Source: an uncultured Collinsella sp. (GTDB lineage Bacteria > Actinomycetota > Coriobacteriia > Coriobacteriales > Coriobacteriaceae). From it: DNA of 12,403 nt. Of this stretch, positions 6,501 to 12,403 are shown piece after piece (the stretch's first letter is position 1; each line of letters starts with the position of its first letter). The stretch is from positions 1-12,403 of the forward strand of contig CABUMZ010000047.1 in NCBI GenBank assembly GCA_902492825.1, given 5' to 3'. Under the pieces are notes generated by a model. It ran no database searches and was not told where the DNA came from. It worked only from the letters and a program-made list of their open reading frames with translations. A program made the position numbers and the translations under genes.

Positions 6501-6534
6501 TGTGCGCGCAACGCGTACGCCACGGGTCTTTTTT
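6490..6534 (+). terminator. Riboswitch expression-platform terminator
   Basis: AGACTCGTGGC (6490-6500) pairs with GCCACGGGTCT (6519-6529), with one G-T pair, followed by six T (6529-6534). The 5' arm overlaps the closing helix of the Mn2+ aptamer, so read-through should depend on manganese. Confidence 0.9.
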
Positions 6535-6589
6535 GTTGCTCCCCTGCCAGAAGTACACGCGGGTTCGCCCGCAGAGAGGGAGCCAGACT

Positions 6590-7168
6590 ATGGGACTCGC
6601 CGAGCTCGTGCTGCTCGCCGTTGGCCTTTCGATGGACGCCTTTGCCATTTCCATCTGCAAGGGTCTCGGCATGAAAAAGATCAACCTTAAGGTCGCCGTA
6701 GTGCTCGGCCTGTTCTTTGGCGGCTTTCAGGCCGGCATGCCCGTAATCGGATGGGCGCTTGGCAGTCAGTTTATGGGCATCATCGGCCCCATCGACCACT
6801 GGATCGCCTTTATCCTGCTCGCCTTCATCGGCGGCAAAATGCTGTGGGAGGCCTTTACCGAGGACGAGGATGAAGGCGACGGCAAGGATGCCGAAAAGAT
6901 TGACCTGGGCGAGTACCTGATCCTCGCCATTGCCACCTCAATCGACGCCCTAGCCGTGGGCATCTCGTTTGCGGCACTCTCGGTCGACATCGTGCCCGCT
7001 GTATCGCTTATCGGCATCACAACGTTTATCTTCTCCGTCGCCGGCGTGGCGATCGGCCACACCTTTGGCGCGCGCTACGAAAAACCCGCCACCATCGTGG
7101 GTGGCGTCGTGCTCATCCTCATTGGGCTTAAGATTTTGCTTGAGCATCTGGGGATTCTCGCGATATAA
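6590..7168 (+). CDS. mntP: Manganese efflux pump MntP
   Basis: Small inner-membrane Mn2+ exporter that protects the cell from excess manganese. The 192-residue protein has six hydrophobic segments in two homologous halves. The repeated acidic motifs are GLSMDAFAISICKGL (D16) and ATSIDALAVGISFA (D119), which correspond to conserved aspartates of E. coli MntP. The halves are joined by an acidic cytoplasmic loop rich in Asp and Glu (about 89-107). I chose ATG at 6590, which has GAGAGGGAG (6574-6582) upstream. An earlier in-frame start near 6416 would translate the riboswitch and terminator and adds no family-like sequence. Regulation by the upstream Mn2+ riboswitch agrees with the function. It appears monocistronic, ending in a strong terminator. 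Confidence 0.96.
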   Translation: MGLAELVLLAVGLSMDAFAISICKGLGMKKINLKVAVVLGLFFGGFQAGMPVIGWALGSQFMGIIGPIDHWIAFILLAFIGGKMLWEAFTEDEDEGDGKDAEKIDLGEYLILAIATSIDALAVGISFAALSVDIVPAVSLIGITTFIFSVAGVAIGHTFGARYEKPATIVGGVVLILIGLKILLEHLGILAI

Positions 7169-7202
7169 AAAACGCCTCTCATAAGCTCAACGTCAACATA
7201 GA

Positions 7203-7234
7203 GGCCTCATGCAGAGTTTTGCATGAGGCCTTTT
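7203..7234 (+). terminator. mntP intrinsic terminator
   Basis: GGCCTCATGCA (7203-7213) and TGCATGAGGCC (7220-7230) form a perfect 11-bp stem with a 6-base loop, followed by TTTT. A competing GCCTCT/AGAGGC pairing (7174-7179 with 7200-7205), next to an A6 run, could act on the minus strand. The stem contains the first of the three hipBA-type operator dyads. Confidence 0.85.
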
Positions 7235-7278
7235 CATGCAGACTTTTGCATGTCATACTGATATGCAAAAGTCTGCAC
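7209..7278 (+). promoter_or_regulatory. Three-site operator for hipBA
   Basis: Three dyads of the form ATGCA-N6-TGCA(T/C) lie at 7209-7224, 7236-7251 and 7263-7278, exactly 27 bp apart. Sites 2 and 3 also form a perfect 15-bp inverted repeat (7237-7251 with 7263-7277) around an 11-base centre holding the -10 element. HipB-family repressors bind multiple dyads upstream of hipBA (TATCC-N8-GGATA in E. coli), so these are the likely HipB sites. Binding to them is inferred. Confidence 0.75.
7251..7259 (+). promoter_or_regulatory. hipBA promoter, extended -10
   Basis: TGT-CATACT is an extended -10 element (four of six to TATAAT) between operator sites 2 and 3. A weak -35-like TTTTCA lies about 18 bases upstream. 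RNA would begin near 7266, inside site 3, so a repressor on these sites would occlude initiation. Confidence 0.55.
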
Positions 7279-7292
7279 GTTAGGAGATCGCC

Positions 7293-7724
7293 GTGGATAC
7301 CCTTCCCATCACCACACCACGCCAAGCTGGCGTCTACGTGCGCCGGGCACGCGAGGCGCAAGGGATCACCCGTGCCGTCCTCGCTAAAAAGGCCGGTGTT
7401 TCGGAGCGCCTGCTCGCATCGCTCGAGCTGGGAGATGCCACGGGTATTCGGCTCGACAAGTTGCTGACCGTCTTTAACGCACTCGGCATAGGTCTCTTCG
7501 CGCAAAGCGATAACGACTCCATCGCATCGCCCTCCGAACATCCGACGACGATAGTGAACCTCCCTATCGCGAACTCGAATACCCTGCCAAAGCCAAGCGT
7601 AGGCAGACGACCCACTCGACAAGGAACGCCATCTTCCTATGGTGCCTTGCTGGCCCAAATCGCAGCCGAGCAAGGCCTTTCCGGCACTTCAAACCTCTCC
7701 TTTGGCTGCAAGGTTGTGAAATAA
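7293..7724 (+). CDS. hipB: HipB-like XRE-family antitoxin/repressor
   Basis: A 143-residue DNA-binding protein. An XRE-type helix-turn-helix occupies about residues 12-68 (GVYVRRAREAQGIT, then RAVLAKKAGVSERLLASLELGD). Known HipB proteins bind operator DNA and sequester the HipA kinase. The tail (72-143) is polar, Ser/Thr/Pro-rich and longer than in E. coli HipB (88 residues in total). It may contact HipA or be degraded by proteases, but I see no known domain. The GTG start has AGGAG (7282-7286). Its stop abuts the hipA ATG with no gap. The operator dyads lie immediately upstream, consistent with autorepression. Confidence 0.85.
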   Translation: MDTLPITTPRQAGVYVRRAREAQGITRAVLAKKAGVSERLLASLELGDATGIRLDKLLTVFNALGIGLFAQSDNDSIASPSEHPTTIVNLPIANSNTLPKPSVGRRPTRQGTPSSYGALLAQIAAEQGLSGTSNLSFGCKVVK

Positions 7725-9029
7725 ATGGCAGAGATGGAACTCGCGACCCTCATTTGTGGCGAAATCGCCGGCACTCTCCGGCAAGACGAGCATGGACTCT
7801 GCAGCTTTGCATACGCCCCAACCTATCGCGGAGCACCGTTATCGCTAACAATGCCGCTTTCCAATCGCACGTATGGCCATAACATCGTCCGCCCGTTCCT
7901 ATTTGGCCTTTTGCCCGACAGTCAAGAGCAGCGTCGCGCTATTGCCACCGATCATGATGTTGCATCCAACAACCCCGTCGCCCTCTTGTGCCATATCGGT
8001 CTTGACTGCGCGGGGGCCGTTCAGTTTTGTCAAGCCGATCAATTAGACGCCGCCCGCGGCAGGGTCTCGGCATACCGCCCGCTTACCAATTCTCAAATCG
8101 CTCACAAGCTCAAAGCAATTCGCGATGACGAAAGAGAGACATGGATGGGCTCCAACGAAAGCTGGTCCCTGGGCGGCAATCAAGGCAAATTTGCACTAGC
8201 TTGGCATGATGGCCAATGGTGCGAATGTCTAGGGTCATCCCCCACTACCCATATCTTCAAAAATGGTGTCGCTGGGTTCAAACATCAGGCCTTAAACGAA
8301 TTCGTCTGCATGAAAACGGCTCGGCGTGTTGGCATTCCAACTGCCAACGCCTCCTATTGCACATTTGAAGACGAAGCCGCGCTCGTCGTTGAACGGTACG
8401 ACAGAATGGTCAATAGCAGCGGAAATATCGAAAGGCTGCATCAGGAGGACTTTTGCCAGGCGCTCGGTGTATTGCCAAGCCAGAAATACACCGCCGACGG
8501 AGGACCAACTACACGAGACATCCAAGAACGACTGATTAACACAGTCCCCCACCACATGAATCTTGTGCTTTTTACCTATATGTTGTTCTATAACGCCATT
8601 ATCGGAGCGCCTGACGCACACGCTAAAAACTACTCGCTCATCCTTGGCAAAGGCACAAACGCGGCGCTCGCACCCATGTACGATGCCGCATCGGGCTTAG
8701 CATACGAACGTATGCGGCGAAAAGCGCGCCTCGCCATGAGCGTTGGCGGCGAGAACCGTGTGGGGCGCATCGGACCCAACGCAATTCGCCGATACCACGG
8801 TATGGGCGACCCCGCGCTGGAGGCGGCGCTCACCGATGCCGGGCTATCCGAGAAGTTTTGCTTTGCGACCATGATGGACCTCGCCTACGAGGTACCCATT
8901 TGCATGGAAGAGGTCATGGACGAATACGCCGACCTGCCCGGCATGGCGGACCTGCGCGAGCATATGCTCGGCCCCGTCCGCGAAAACTGCCAGCGCACCC
9001 TCGACCTCATCAAGGCGGATATGGGCTAG
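7725..9029 (+). CDS. hipA: HipA-family serine/threonine kinase toxin
   Basis: A 434-residue kinase of the HipA fold. In E. coli HipA phosphorylates GltX, halting charging of tRNA-Glu and promoting dormancy; the target here is unknown. Residues 1-110 form the N-terminal subdomain (PLSLTMPLSNRTY, FLFGLLPDS). The kinase core holds the ATP loop SWSLGGNQGKFAL (146-158), with S148 near the regulatory Ser150 of E. coli. It continues with THIFK (K179), LVVERYDR (E223), GAPDAHAKNYSL (D297, N302) and LAPMYDAAS (D320). D297-N302-D320 have the same spacing as catalytic D309-N314-D332 of E. coli, so it should be active. The ATG follows the hipB stop directly, with only a weak AAGG (7710-7713), suggesting coupled, low translation. 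Codon use is visibly less GC-rich than in the flanking genes, compatible with transfer. Confidence 0.93.
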   Translation: MAEMELATLICGEIAGTLRQDEHGLCSFAYAPTYRGAPLSLTMPLSNRTYGHNIVRPFLFGLLPDSQEQRRAIATDHDVASNNPVALLCHIGLDCAGAVQFCQADQLDAARGRVSAYRPLTNSQIAHKLKAIRDDERETWMGSNESWSLGGNQGKFALAWHDGQWCECLGSSPTTHIFKNGVAGFKHQALNEFVCMKTARRVGIPTANASYCTFEDEAALVVERYDRMVNSSGNIERLHQEDFCQALGVLPSQKYTADGGPTTRDIQERLINTVPHHMNLVLFTYMLFYNAIIGAPDAHAKNYSLILGKGTNAALAPMYDAASGLAYERMRRKARLAMSVGGENRVGRIGPNAIRRYHGMGDPALEAALTDAGLSEKFCFATMMDLAYEVPICMEEVMDEYADLPGMADLREHMLGPVRENCQRTLDLIKADMG

Positions 9030-9051
9030 ACGCCCGCAATTTCCCATTTCC

Positions 9052-9099
9052 CAAAAGAAGAGAGGGGGCACCTGTCGCAAAGACCGGGTGCCCCCTCTC
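9052..9099 (-). terminator. pepD intrinsic terminator, shared with hipA end
   Basis: GAGAGGGGGCACC (9060-9072) and GGTGCCCCCTCTC (9087-9099) form a perfect 13-bp stem with a 14-base loop. On the minus strand TTCTTTT follows, so it should end pepD transcripts. On the plus strand the following bases are not U-rich, but the stem could still slow transcription from hipA. Confidence 0.85.
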
Positions 9100-9154
9100 G
9101 TAATGTCATTTGCAATCCGCTAGCACGTGGCTCGGACTGCCGTTAGCGCAACCT

Positions 9155-10612
9155 TTACGCAGCGAGGCGCTTGAGGACGTCGATGAGCAGCTCGTAGAAG
9201 CGCTCGGCAGAAGCGAGCTCCATGCTCTCGTCCGGGGTGTGGACATCGGAGAGCGTCGGGCCCACGGCGATGGCATCCAGGCCGTGCAGGGCCTCGGCAA
9301 ACAGACCGCACTCAAGGCCGGCGTGAATGGACTCGATTCGTAGCTCGGAGCCAAAGAGCTCGCGATAGCTCTCGACAAAGATGTCGCGGACCGGCGAATG
9401 CTCGGCATAGCTCCAGCCGGGATACTCGAACTCAAACTTGGCGTCGAATCCCAGGACATCGGCCAGCGTCTGCAGGCGGTCCTTGAACTCGTTCTGCAGC
9501 GAGGTGATCGAGGAGCGCGGGGACAGCATGATCTTGACCTGGTCGTCAGAGGTGGCAACCACGCCGATGTTGGAGGAAACCTCGACGGAGCCGTCGGTGG
9601 CGACGTTGCGGCGGATCACACCGTTGGGGGCAAGACGCAGAGCGCGAATAAGGGCAAGTGCGGACTTCTCGTCCATGGCCTCGACCTCAGTGTTGTCGGC
9701 AATCTCAACCGTGCAGGTAAAGCCGGGGTCGAAGACCTCGAGCTCGGCAGTAACGTCGGCGATGATGCCCTTTGCGATCTGGGCCGCGGCCTCGGCGGCA
9801 GCGTGGTCGGCGTAGACCAGAACAGCCTTGCACTCACGGTTGATGGCGTTGTCCTTGGTGCCGCCGTTAAAGCTAACGATGGCGGGCTCGCCGGCAACCA
9901 TCAGGCGGTCGATGATGCGGGCCATGATGAGGTTGCCGTTGCCGCGCTCCAGGTTGATATCGCTGCCGGAGTGGCCGCCCAGCAGGCCGGAGATGTCGAG
10001 CGTGAGGGTGCTACCGGTCTTGTGCTCGCGCACGATGGGGCAGGTGTAGGTAACGACGACACCGCCGGCGCAGCTGACGGTAGCAACGCCCTCTTCCTCG
10101 GAGTCAAGGTTAATCATGGTGCGGGCGCTAATCTGGGACTTGTCGAGCGTCTCGGCGCCGACCAGGCCAGTCTCCTCGTCGGTGGTGAATACGCACTCGA
10201 GGGCGGGGTGAACGATCGAATCGTCATCGAGAACAGTGAGCATCAGAGCGACGGCAATACCGTTGTCGGCGCCCAGAGTGGTGCCGTTAGCGGTGAGGAC
10301 GCCGTCCTTGACGACCAGGTCGATACCATCAGTCGTAAAGTCGTGCTCAACGGAGCCCAGCTTGTCGCACACCATGTCGATGTGGCCCTGCAGCATCACG
10401 GTCGGGGCATTCTCGGCACCGGCAGATGCGGGCTTGCGAATGATAACGTTGTAGACCTCGTCCTGATACACATCGAGACCGCGCTCCTTGGCAAACGCGA
10501 CCAGGAAATCGCTGATGCCCTTCTCGTTGCCAGACCCACGGGGGATCGCGCTGACCTCCTCAAAGAAATGGAACAGCTGGGCGGGCTCGTAGCCGGTAAT
10601 CTTGTAGTCCAT
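9155..10612 (-). CDS. pepD: Aminoacyl-histidine dipeptidase (M20C family, PepD)
   Basis: A cytosolic di-zinc peptidase that hydrolyses Xaa-His dipeptides such as carnosine, for peptide use. With ATG at 10612 it has 485 residues, like known PepD. The metal set is complete: H77 (GHIDMVCD), D116 (LGADNGIAVA), E147 (TTDEETGLVGAE), D170 (NLDSEE) and H458 (VHTPDE). Catalytic D79 and E146 are also present, and all spacings agree with Vibrio PepD. A lid/dimerisation domain lies between the catalytic halves (GLLGGHSGSDINLERGNG). ATG has a strong AAGGAGG (10617-10623). An in-frame start at 10717 would add 35 residues unlike the family. It has its own candidate promoter and terminator, so it is probably monocistronic. 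Confidence 0.96.
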   Translation of the reverse strand: MDYKITGYEPAQLFHFFEEVSAIPRGSGNEKGISDFLVAFAKERGLDVYQDEVYNVIIRKPASAGAENAPTVMLQGHIDMVCDKLGSVEHDFTTDGIDLVVKDGVLTANGTTLGADNGIAVALMLTVLDDDSIVHPALECVFTTDEETGLVGAETLDKSQISARTMINLDSEEEGVATVSCAGGVVVTYTCPIVREHKTGSTLTLDISGLLGGHSGSDINLERGNGNLIMARIIDRLMVAGEPAIVSFNGGTKDNAINRECKAVLVYADHAAAEAAAQIAKGIIADVTAELEVFDPGFTCTVEIADNTEVEAMDEKSALALIRALRLAPNGVIRRNVATDGSVEVSSNIGVVATSDDQVKIMLSPRSSITSLQNEFKDRLQTLADVLGFDAKFEFEYPGWSYAEHSPVRDIFVESYRELFGSELRIESIHAGLECGLFAEALHGLDAIAVGPTLSDVHTPDESMELASAERFYELLIDVLKRLAA

Positions 10613-10656
10613 GGTGCCTCCTTGGCGCAACTGGTTAGACAGTAAGACATGCGACT

Positions 10657-10685
10657 TGTATATTCCCAGACTTTGCGTGCATAAA
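10657..10685 (-). promoter_or_regulatory. Candidate pepD promoter
   Basis: On the minus strand TATACA (10657-10662) is a good -10 (five of six to consensus). A weak -35, TTTATG (10680-10685), lies 17 bases upstream. The predicted leader is about 38 bases and ends in the strong pepD ribosome-binding site. Confidence 0.5.
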
Positions 10686-10740
10686 CCAGTCGAAAACGCC
10701 GAGCGCCCTCGCATCATCGGCTAACGGCAAGGAAACGCCA

Positions 10741-10756
10741 CTTTATCAAGATAAAG
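10741..10756. repeat. Short perfect palindrome after PIN gene
   Basis: ctttatc-aa-gataaag is a 7-bp perfect inverted repeat with a two-base centre. It lies five bases past the PIN toxin stop and upstream of the pepD promoter. The two-base centre suits protein binding better than an RNA hairpin. It has no U run, so it is not a clear terminator. Its role is unknown. Confidence 0.5.
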
Positions 10757-10760
10757 CATG

Positions 10761-11288
10761 TTAGACGGGCCGTGCCGAAGGGACGTTGGACCCTTCAACC
10801 AACTTCAACGCCTGTTGAACATTAATGCATACACCATTGGTATGTTTGATGAGATTTTTGTCCTCTGTCACGACGTAATCGGCATCAATGCGATTGGCGA
10901 CGCCCAGCATCAGGTCGTCCTCAAAGTCGTTGTGATGATACTTGAACACAAAGGAGTCGAAGACCTCGTCTGCACCGACCGAGGCAATAATCGACTTTTG
11001 CCGAATCAGGCGAACGCACGCCCACGCTGTCTCGTCGGCACCGGCGATGGCTTCGGGAGTGAGAGCCCCCTCACGGCGGGCGTCGGCCTTCATCGTCCTT
11101 CCCAGAATGTAATAGACGTCTTTGACAGACAGGGAGGACGAGAAGAGGACGATATCCTCCGCTTCCGCCGCGCGAGAAAGGAGCTCGACTATCGGCCTGG
11201 TCGCATTCGTACGAGCGAGAAAGTAATCTAGCCAGACGTTCGTGTCGATCAACAGCTTGAGCACACGTTTCGTTCCGACGCCGCTCAT
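10761..11288 (-). CDS. PIN-domain ribonuclease toxin
   Basis: A 175-residue PIN-fold protein, probably the toxin of a type II toxin-antitoxin pair; PIN toxins typically cut tRNA, rRNA or mRNA. The N-terminal strand carries LLIDTNVWLDYFL (D15, N17). A helix SVKDVYYIL offers D57, where E or D is usual. The third acidic block is FEDDLMLGVA (D124/D125), and VVTEDKNLI gives D143. The layout resembles the PIN_3 (PF13470) group. I chose ATG at 11288, which overlaps the antitoxin stop as ATGA, the usual coupled junction. A TTG at 11300 would add four residues and is less likely. Its RNA target cannot be read from the sequence. Confidence 0.85.
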   Translation of the reverse strand: MSGVGTKRVLKLLIDTNVWLDYFLARTNATRPIVELLSRAAEAEDIVLFSSSLSVKDVYYILGRTMKADARREGALTPEAIAGADETAWACVRLIRQKSIIASVGADEVFDSFVFKYHHNDFEDDLMLGVANRIDADYVVTEDKNLIKHTNGVCINVQQALKLVEGSNVPSARPV

Positions 11289-11653
11289 AATTCGATCCAA
11301 TCGCTGAATCTCTCGATCATCATTTGATCGTATAACTCGTCGTAATCAAAGGCTTCATCGGGGCTCGGCCTCTGAATCGAGAACCGCTCATAAAAATTCG
11401 AAATTAACGCAGCCCCTTCCGAGACGCGGGACGAACTCGCCTTCGATCGTATGTCGTCAGGCAGGACTTCGTCATCATTCTTTTTTGCGACGGGCATATG
11501 ACCGTTCTCGGTCAAGTACTGCCACAGCTCCCTCACAGCTTGTGACGGCGTCATGCCAATATGAGTCAGTACGGCGTCTCCTGCCTCTTTGAGCTGGCGA
11601 TCTATACGCACGTTCATCTGAACTGGCCGCGTGTCGAGTATTGATGTAGGCAT
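11285..11653 (-). CDS. RelB/DinJ-like antitoxin
   Basis: A 122-residue antitoxin. Residues 11-55 (VQMNVRIDRQLKEAGDAVLTHIGMTPSQAVR, broken here by no gap) match the ribbon-helix-helix DNA-binding region of RelB/DinJ proteins: a short strand, then two helices. The polar, acidic C-terminal half (about 56-122, with FDYDELYDQMM) is probably disordered until it wraps the toxin. I chose ATG at 11653, behind AAGGAG (11659-11664). An earlier in-frame start at 11713 would run through the promoter palindrome. It overlaps the PIN toxin gene by four bases. DinJ-type antitoxins more often pair with RelE/YafQ toxins, so a PIN partner is notable. It probably represses its own promoter together with the toxin. 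Confidence 0.85.
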   Translation of the reverse strand: MPTSILDTRPVQMNVRIDRQLKEAGDAVLTHIGMTPSQAVRELWQYLTENGHMPVAKKNDDEVLPDDIRSKASSSRVSEGAALISNFYERFSIQRPSPDEAFDYDELYDQMMIERFSDWIEL

Positions 11654-11664
11654 ATCAACTCCTT

Positions 11665-11695
11665 TGCTATACTGAGTCTCAATTTTAGTATAGCA
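11665..11695 (-). promoter_or_regulatory. Palindromic promoter-operator of the antitoxin-PIN pair
   Basis: tgctatactga (11665-11675) and ttagtatagca (11685-11695) are inverted arms with one mismatch around nine bases. On the minus strand the distal arm reads TGC-TATACT, an extended -10 element that would start RNA about 25 bases before the antitoxin ATG. The other arm reads the same motif on the plus strand. A ribbon-helix-helix antitoxin binding both arms would block the promoter. Confidence 0.65.
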
Positions 11696-11715
11696 CGGCA
11701 GATTGAAGCACATTT

Positions 11716-11757
11716 CAATAGAAACGGGGGCGCCTCCTTATCGGAAACGCCCCCGTT
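11716..11757 (-). terminator. clpC intrinsic terminator
   Basis: AACGGGGGCG (11723-11732) and CGCCCCCGTT (11748-11757) form a perfect 10-bp stem. On the minus strand TTCTATT follows. It sits about 20 bases after the clpC stop and separates clpC from the toxin-antitoxin promoter. Confidence 0.8.
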
Positions 11758-11777
11758 ATACAAGGTATGTTTAATCC

Positions 11778-12403
11778 CTACAGCGCGCCGGAACCGGCTT
11801 GCATCATGCCGCCGGGGCCCGAGGTCACGCCGCCGCTCACGGGCGCGGCGTTGCCGGTGTGCGGTGCCGCCGGGGCGGTATCGCCACCGAGCGTGCCCGC
11901 CGGACGCGGTGCCGGGATCTCGCCCGTGCCGTGGCCAAAGACAAACTTGCCATCGGCCACGTCGCACAGGACGGTATCGCCCTCGCCCCACTCGCCGGCC
12001 AGAAGCTCCTCGGACAGCGGGTCCTCGATGAGCTTTTGAATAGCACGGCGCAGCGGACGCGCACCGTTGGTGAGGTCGGTACCCTCGGCCACGATCTTGT
12101 CATAGGCCGCATCGGTGAGCTTGATGTTCATACCGTTGGCAATCAAACGCTGACGCAGATCGTCCACCAGCAGGTGCGCGATCTTGGTGAGATTCTCGCC
12201 CGAGAGCTTCTGGAACACCACAATGTCGTCGATACGGTTGAGCAGCTCAGGGCGGAACAGGCGCTTGAGCTCGCCCATCGCGCGGCCGCGGATCTCACTC
12301 GAGGTGAGGCCCTGCTCGCCGGTGGTGCCAAAGCCAACGCTTGCATCCTGCGCAATCTCGCGGGCGCCCACGTTAGACGTCATGATGATCACGGTGTTGC
12401 GGA
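11778..12403 (-). CDS. clpC: ATP-dependent Clp protease ATPase subunit ClpC, C-terminal part
   Basis: The 3' portion of a Clp/Hsp100 AAA+ unfoldase that feeds proteins to ClpP. The gene runs off the right end of the window, so the N domain and first ATPase domain are not seen. The visible reading frame enters with RNTVIIMTSNVGA, which holds the sensor-1 Asn of the second AAA+ domain. It continues with LFRPELLNRIDDIVVF (arginine-finger region) and GARPLRRAIQKLIEDPLSEELL (sensor-2, broken here only by the window's own sequence). The last 45 or so residues are a Gly/Pro/Ala-rich tail (from GHGTGEIPAP to GGMMQAGSGAL), longer than the tail of Bacillus ClpC. ClpC rather than ClpB is favoured by the D2 sequence, but the M domain that would settle it is outside. 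ClpCP degrades antitoxins in some bacteria; nearby position is not evidence for that here. Confidence 0.9.
   Translation of the reverse strand, partial: RNTVIIMTSNVGAREIAQDASVGFGTTGEQGLTSSEIRGRAMGELKRLFRPELLNRIDDIVVFQKLSGENLTKIAHLLVDDLRQRLIANGMNIKLTDAAYDKIVAEGTDLTNGARPLRRAIQKLIEDPLSEELLAGEWGEGDTVLCDVADGKFVFGHGTGEIPAPRPAGTLGGDTAPAAPHTGNAAPVSGGVTSGPGGMMQAGSGAL

Noticed and set aside
7179..7673. 164-residue minus-strand open frame
   Set aside because: Opposite hipB and its operator; it starts in the repeats and has no family features, while hipB has a clear helix-turn-helix.
9398..10645. 415-residue plus-strand open frame
   Set aside because: Antisense shadow of pepD; Gly/Ala/Val-rich with no recognisable motif.
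10613..10717. Longer pepD N-terminus
   Set aside because: It would pass through the candidate promoter; the ATG at 10612 has an excellent ribosome-binding site.
11676..11683. gtctcaat as a copy of the left-edge array arm
   Set aside because: Only eight bases match, which is expected by chance in 12 kb.

Overview
The window looks like chromosomal DNA of a high-GC actinomycete of the class Coriobacteriia, most likely Collinsella or a close relative. This is inferred from GC-rich codon use, protein character and gene order (disA-ispD-ispF-cysS-rlmB-yacP). No search was run. Most of it is housekeeping DNA. The accessory content is two toxin-antitoxin modules and a repeat-rich left edge.

Left edge (1-752): two families of short inverted repeats, one with an exact 80-bp period, lead into a minus-strand tRNA-Thr(UGU) with its own terminator. 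Beyond the tRNA lie a long 19-bp-arm hairpin and a detached 30-bp copy of the tRNA anticodon region. No protein gene is supported here.

753-6241, all on the minus strand and read right to left: disA (c-di-AMP synthase), ispD and ispF (MEP isoprenoid pathway), cysS, rlmB (23S rRNA 2'-O-methyltransferase) and a YacP/Rae1-like NYN ribonuclease. Junctions overlap or nearly touch, except for a 143-bp gap between cysS and rlmB. The run is probably one transcription unit joining second-messenger, isoprenoid and translation functions.

6377-7234, plus strand: a yybP-ykoY manganese riboswitch with an intrinsic-terminator switch, then mntP, a Mn2+ exporter, and its terminator. This is a complete manganese-sensing export unit.

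7236-9029, plus strand: a hipBA toxin-antitoxin operon with an extended -10 promoter. It lies among three ATGCA-N6-TGCA(T/C) dyads spaced exactly 27 bp apart. The first dyad is embedded in the mntP terminator hairpin.

9052-12403, minus strand: pepD (M20 aminoacyl-histidine dipeptidase) with a strong terminator; a RelB/DinJ-like antitoxin paired with a PIN-domain toxin behind a palindromic promoter; and the 3' part of clpC, cut by the window end.

The observations most worth a second look are the 80-bp palindromic array beside tRNA-Thr, the tRNA-Thr fragment, the 27-bp-phased hipBA operators, and the DinJ-type antitoxin paired with a PIN toxin.
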